Assembly (NCBI GenBank): GCA_947311745.1
Contig: CAMZLT010000163.1
Coordinates: 1-34,300 of the forward strand
Reading direction: 5' to 3'
Source of the DNA: an uncultured Flavobacteriaceae bacterium
GTDB taxonomy: Bacteria > Bacteroidota > Bacteroidia > Flavobacteriales > Flavobacteriaceae
DNA length: 34,300 bases
Every line of letters begins with the position of its first letter. The stretch's first letter is position 1. The notes below the pieces were generated by a model. The model was not told the DNA's origin, did no database searches, and saw only the letters and a list, made by a program, of their open reading frames with translations. A program made the position numbers and the translations under genes. Shown here one piece after another: positions 31,383 through 34,300 of this stretch.

Positions 31383-32030
31383 ATGATATTTTTAAATAAT
31401 TCTGATGCTTTTCCTGCTGTAAACCTTGCAAATGCAGACGGAATTTTAGCAATAGGAGCAGATTTATCGCCAAAAAGATTACTTTTAGCATATAAAAACG
31501 GAATTTTTCCGTGGTTTAATCAAGGCGAACCTATTATTTGGTATGCTCCAAAAGATAGAATGGTTTTATTTCCTGATGAATTAAAGGTATCTAAAAGTAT
31601 GCGTAAAATTTTACGAAAGCAACTTTTTACTATAACATTCAACCAAAATTTTGAGCAAGTTATCTATCATTGTAAAAATATAGAACGCAATGATCAAAAC
31701 GGTACTTGGATTACTGATGAAATGCAAGATGCATATGTAAAATTACACAAATTAGGTGTTGCAAAATCTGTAGAAGTTTGGCAAAGCAACCAATTAGTTG
31801 GTGGTCTTTACGGAGTTGATTTAGGTCATGTTTTTTGTGGAGAAAGTATGTTTAGCTTGGTTAGTAATGCTTCTAAAGTTGCTTTTATTTATCTAGCTAA
31901 AATGTTAGCAAATCAAAATTATAAATTAATTGATTGTCAAGTTTATAATAATCATTTAGCAAGTTTAGGTGCTAGGGAAATTCCTAGAGGTTTATTTATG
32001 AAATACGTAAAAAAACAAAATGAAAACTAA
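31383..32030 (+). CDS. aat: Leucyl/phenylalanyl-tRNA-protein transferase
   Basis: Adds Leu or Phe from aminoacyl-tRNA to proteins with N-terminal Arg or Lys, marking them for ClpS/ClpAP (N-degron pathway). The 215-residue protein has FPAVNLANADGILAIGADLS, YKNGIFPWFNQGEPIIWYAP, RMVLFP, TWITDEMQDAYVKLH, GGLYGVDLGHVFCGESMFS and LIDCQVYNNHLASLGA, all family signatures. Length is normal. It overlaps the following gene by 11 bases. Confidence 0.95.
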   Translation: MIFLNNSDAFPAVNLANADGILAIGADLSPKRLLLAYKNGIFPWFNQGEPIIWYAPKDRMVLFPDELKVSKSMRKILRKQLFTITFNQNFEQVIYHCKNIERNDQNGTWITDEMQDAYVKLHKLGVAKSVEVWQSNQLVGGLYGVDLGHVFCGESMFSLVSNASKVAFIYLAKMLANQNYKLIDCQVYNNHLASLGAREIPRGLFMKYVKKQNEN

Positions 32031-32859
32031 ATTTATTCTCCTATTAAGTATTGTATTTAAAATAGGTTTTTCACAAACCGAAACCGAAGTAGCAGGAATT
32101 ACATACCATTATTTTTCTAAAGCAGATTATAACGATAAAACAGCAAATTCATTTACCAATAAATTGGAAACATTTGTAAATTACGGACATAATTTAGGCA
32201 CAAAAACCACTTTGTTTTATCATGTTGATTTTAAAAAATTTATAATTAATACCTCTTTAGATACAAATGCAATGTATCCTAAAATTGCATCCCATGAATT
32301 GTTAACGACAGCGATAGGTATGAAAAATACACTTAAAAAGAATTGGTCTTTAGTTACGATTTTTACAAATACCTTTTCGGATGATTTTTCAAAAAACAAC
32401 TTAGATAAGATGAGCTATATCCGAAGTTTTTTATATGTTAATAAGAAAAAATCTGATTTGTTTTCTTATGGATTTGGTTTGTATGTAAGCACTGTTTCTG
32501 ATAATATTCGCATACTTCCTGTGCTTAGTTTAGAGGTAAAATCTGCAAAAAAAGGAATGAAATTATTTTTCCCTCGTTATGTTAAATTTTGGTATAAAAC
32601 CAATGATAAATCGTATATTCAGTTGCAAACAAAATTAAATTCCAAACGAATTAAATACAATTTTGACACCATACAATCTGTCGAAATATTTACTGTAATA
32701 TCCGATGTAACCTATAATTATTTACTTAAAAATAAATTTAAGCTTACCGTTGGTCTTTCCTTTCCGATTCAACAGTATAGTTACGATTTAGACACTTATA
32801 AATCTAATCAAATTGGTGGTTTTGGTGTTACAACAGGAATTAGTTATGTGGTTTTTTAG
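32020..32859 (+). CDS. Exported outer-membrane-type beta-barrel protein (DUF6268-like)
   Basis: A 279-residue protein with a short signal peptide (MKTKFILLLSIVFKIGFSQ). The rest alternates polar and hydrophobic residues in strands typical of an outer-membrane barrel (KTTLFYHVDFKKFIINT, NWSLVTIFTNTF, SYGFGLYVSTVS, FKLTVGLSFPIQQYSY) and ends in aromatic-hydrophobic residues, TGISYVVF, as barrel proteins usually do. The DUF6268 name is by resemblance. Function unknown. It overlaps aat by 11 bases and so shares its mRNA, though no functional link to aat is evident. Confidence 0.62.
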   Translation: MKTKFILLLSIVFKIGFSQTETEVAGITYHYFSKADYNDKTANSFTNKLETFVNYGHNLGTKTTLFYHVDFKKFIINTSLDTNAMYPKIASHELLTTAIGMKNTLKKNWSLVTIFTNTFSDDFSKNNLDKMSYIRSFLYVNKKKSDLFSYGFGLYVSTVSDNIRILPVLSLEVKSAKKGMKLFFPRYVKFWYKTNDKSYIQLQTKLNSKRIKYNFDTIQSVEIFTVISDVTYNYLLKNKFKLTVGLSFPIQQYSYDLDTYKSNQIGGFGVTTGISYVVF

Positions 32860-33071
32860 AATTAGGTATAAAAGTTTAAAATTTAATAAAGAAATTTTAA
32901 TTCTTTGGCGTAAAATAACTGTATTGATAATAGACTTTATTGATGAATTTGAAATAAAGATGAGTATTGAAAAGCCGTTCATTTTCGGTTTATCACTGAA
33001 CCAAATTTATGATTTTTAGAGCTTTATAATATCTAATAAGTTTTGGATTAAGCACAGAAACTTTTATTATC

Positions 33072-33932
33072 TTAGACTTTGTTAACTATTGGTTTTTTGT
33101 TCTTATAACATTCGGTTTTGTATTCAGTTAAATTCTCTACAAACTTCGCAATAATTTCTATAAGTTTTTTTTTCTCGGAAACAGAAATGAAATTCAAGTT
33201 ACTATTTGAAAGTTTAAAGTCGGATGAAATATAAATACTATTTTGGTTAGCATAAACATGAAACCCATTATAATTGTATTTTTCCTTAAAATTATTAAAT
33301 TTTTCAAATTCTAAGCTAGAAATTATTCCTGCAATGTAAATTAAATTACTCCCTTTATTAATGTCAAGGTAATATTGATTATCTACATTGAATTCAATTG
33401 TTCCATTTCTATACCTTGTGTTTACACTTCGATTGAATTTGTTCGATAAAAAATTAGAAAGAATTACAGAAAAATTTTCTTTTGCTAAATATAAGTCCTC
33501 TTCATTTGGTTTTGATAATTCAATATTTGGTTCTAAATATTTTTTTATAAAACCTTTTAATTCTGATAGTTCTTGTTCCGTATGATAAATTGAGCCAAAT
33601 TCGATTGCTTTTAAATTGGAACTAGTTAGTAAATTCATAGATGATACTACACCAAACTTCTCATTAAAATATAATTTCGCGTGTAAATTTCTTATTAATT
33701 TTGGTTTTAGTCCTAATTGTTCAATTTGTTCCCAACTTTTGAAATTTTCATTATCTAACCTTGCATAAAATTCAATTTGAATTCCTCTTTTTATTGCGTT
33801 CAAAATATCAATTTTTATTCTATCCCAATTCTTGAAATTAACATAAGGAGAAACCAAGACAATATATTCTTCTGCTTCATTGATTAGGTTAAGAATAGTA
33901 CTTGTAATTTGATATGGAGGAATTATTTTCAT
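33072..33932 (-). CDS. Phospholipase D-like domain protein
   Basis: A 286-residue protein from the ATG at 33932 (a TTG at 33956 is a less likely start). The N-terminal half is a single PLD-like unit: EEYIVLVSPYVNF strand and loop, an IQIEFYARLDN strand, and the HKD-type motif NLHAKLYFNEKFGVVSSMNL (H84, K86, with Glu at 91 for the usual Asp, and SSMN for GSxN). The C-terminal half (from about 140) is not recognisable. There is no signal peptide, so it is cytoplasmic. Single-motif PLD proteins act as dimers; several are nucleases in restriction or defence. Here it stands alone, convergent with the barrel gene, and is possibly acquired. Confidence 0.72.
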   Translation of the reverse strand: MKIIPPYQITSTILNLINEAEEYIVLVSPYVNFKNWDRIKIDILNAIKRGIQIEFYARLDNENFKSWEQIEQLGLKPKLIRNLHAKLYFNEKFGVVSSMNLLTSSNLKAIEFGSIYHTEQELSELKGFIKKYLEPNIELSKPNEEDLYLAKENFSVILSNFLSNKFNRSVNTRYRNGTIEFNVDNQYYLDINKGSNLIYIAGIISSLEFEKFNNFKEKYNYNGFHVYANQNSIYISSDFKLSNSNLNFISVSEKKKLIEIIAKFVENLTEYKTECYKNKKPIVNKV

Positions 33933-34104
33933 TTGGAGTTTTGTTTTAGTTAACAATTGACGTAAAATTAGACTGATTTTTTGTTTTATACAGATAAATA
34001 TAAAAAAAATGTTTCTTTTTTAATAGTAAAACATACCAAAAACCATTCACACACTAAATTAAACCATTCATCCTAATTTTAAATTTTTTATCAATATTTA
34101 CTTT

Positions 34105-34112
34105 TATCTTTG
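34105..34112 (+). promoter_or_regulatory. -7 promoter element of the last gene
   Basis: TATCTTTG, a full TAnnTTTG match; predicted start near 34117, about 25 bases before the ATG at 34142. A short direct repeat (AACCATTCA) occurs at about 34041 and 34064 upstream. Confidence 0.45.
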
Positions 34113-34141
34113 TAGAGTAATCAAAGTTAAAATAATTTAGT

Positions 34142-34300
34142 ATGATACGTTTTATAATCTCTTTAACCATTGCAATTTTTTCGGTTGTTACTTCCGTTTT
34201 TGCACAAGATATTACAGGAAATTGGTATGGAAAACTAGAAATTCCGCAACAAAAAATACGAATTAATTTTAGTATTTTAAAAAACAACAATACGTATAAA
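34142..34300 (+). CDS. Exported protein, N-terminal fragment (possible alpha/beta-hydrolase family)
   Basis: The first 53 codons of a gene that continues past the window. A signal peptide (about 1-21, MIRFIISLTIAIFSVVTSVF then AQ) is followed by DITGNWYGKLEIPQQ and KIRINFSI. This opening resembles the N-terminal beta domain found before the catalytic part of a group of secreted Bacteroidota alpha/beta hydrolases, but the diagnostic part is outside the window. A -7 box precedes it and no other strand shows a better reading; the open frame on the opposite strand is a shadow. Confidence 0.65.
   Translation, partial: MIRFIISLTIAIFSVVTSVFAQDITGNWYGKLEIPQQKIRINFSILKNNNTYK

Noticed and set aside
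32894..32980. Weak hairpins between the barrel gene and the PLD gene
   Set aside because: Stems of about 6 bp with G-U pairs and no proper T run; not strong enough to call.
32813..33019. A 68-codon plus-strand open frame overlapping the end of the barrel gene
   Set aside because: Its first part is out of frame with the barrel gene and its tail matches nothing I recognise. No promoter or spacing supports it, although a gene remnant cannot be excluded.
34054..34290. A 78-codon minus-strand open frame at the right end
   Set aside because: It overlaps the promoter and signal-peptide gene on the plus strand and shows no protein-like pattern.
1..34300. CRISPR arrays, insertion sequences and phage genes
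   Set aside because: No regularly spaced repeats, transposase motifs, terminal inverted repeats or phage structural genes were found on either strand.

Overview
The window looks like chromosomal DNA from a member of the Flavobacteriaceae (Bacteroidota). It is very A+T-rich. Promoters follow the Bacteroidota TAnnTTTG -7 pattern rather than the E. coli one, and start codons lack Shine-Dalgarno sequences. It encodes type IX secretion parts (a T9SS plug-domain protein and a C-terminal sorting domain). Several genes match typical flavobacterial versions: GH3-like enzyme, DAHP synthase-chorismate mutase fusion, split YeeE pair, and Pth with an N-terminal extension.

Layout. 1-2390 (+): end of the Kdo transferase gene waaA, a Crp/Fnr regulator and a split YeeE/YedE sulfur-compound transporter with a CRP-like operator before it. 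2390-2720: no protein gene, but a terminator hairpin and a possible small RNA on the minus strand. 2719-3957 (-): T9SS plug-domain protein. 4230-8172 (-): a compact, very A+T-rich six-gene operon, read from right to left as a 71-aa Cys/Trp-rich secreted peptide, a lipoprotein (probable beta-propeller), a CARDB-like secreted protein, a thioredoxin-like lipoprotein with CVSC, a protein with two OmpA domains, and an extra signal peptidase I. A small XRE regulator (8279-8515, +) diverges from it, with a perfect palindrome over the likely operon promoter. This operon is the best candidate for an undescribed system. It recalls the NVEALA-peptide/beta-propeller loci of Bacteroidota.

8495-11273: dxs (-), murI (+), tRNA-Leu(CAA) (-). 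11391-15484 (+): an aromatic amino-acid operon of prephenate dehydratase, aminotransferase, prephenate dehydrogenase and DAHP synthase-chorismate mutase. It is preceded by an unannotated 28-codon leader peptide with a run of seven consecutive Tyr/Phe codons and then an intrinsic terminator, which is a classic attenuator arrangement. 15552-19332 (-): GH3-like gene, sufE, uvrC. 19440-21848: LPG-synthase-like membrane protein (-), ruvC, acyl-CoA thioesterase and a small membrane protein (+). 21872-26527: rlmN (-), comEC and a VCBS-repeat T9SS substrate (+). 26547-31288 (-): MoeB/ThiF-rhodanese, pth, rplY, prs, sufS, the last with a Fur/PerR-like 7-1-7 palindrome at its transcription start. 31383-34300: aat and an outer-membrane-type protein (+), a PLD-like protein (-), and the start of a secreted protein running off the end (+).

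Most of the window is housekeeping. The accessory interest lies in the peptide operon, the attenuator, the possible RNA at 2394-2598 and several palindromic operators. All functional names rest on motif recognition by eye; no database search was run.
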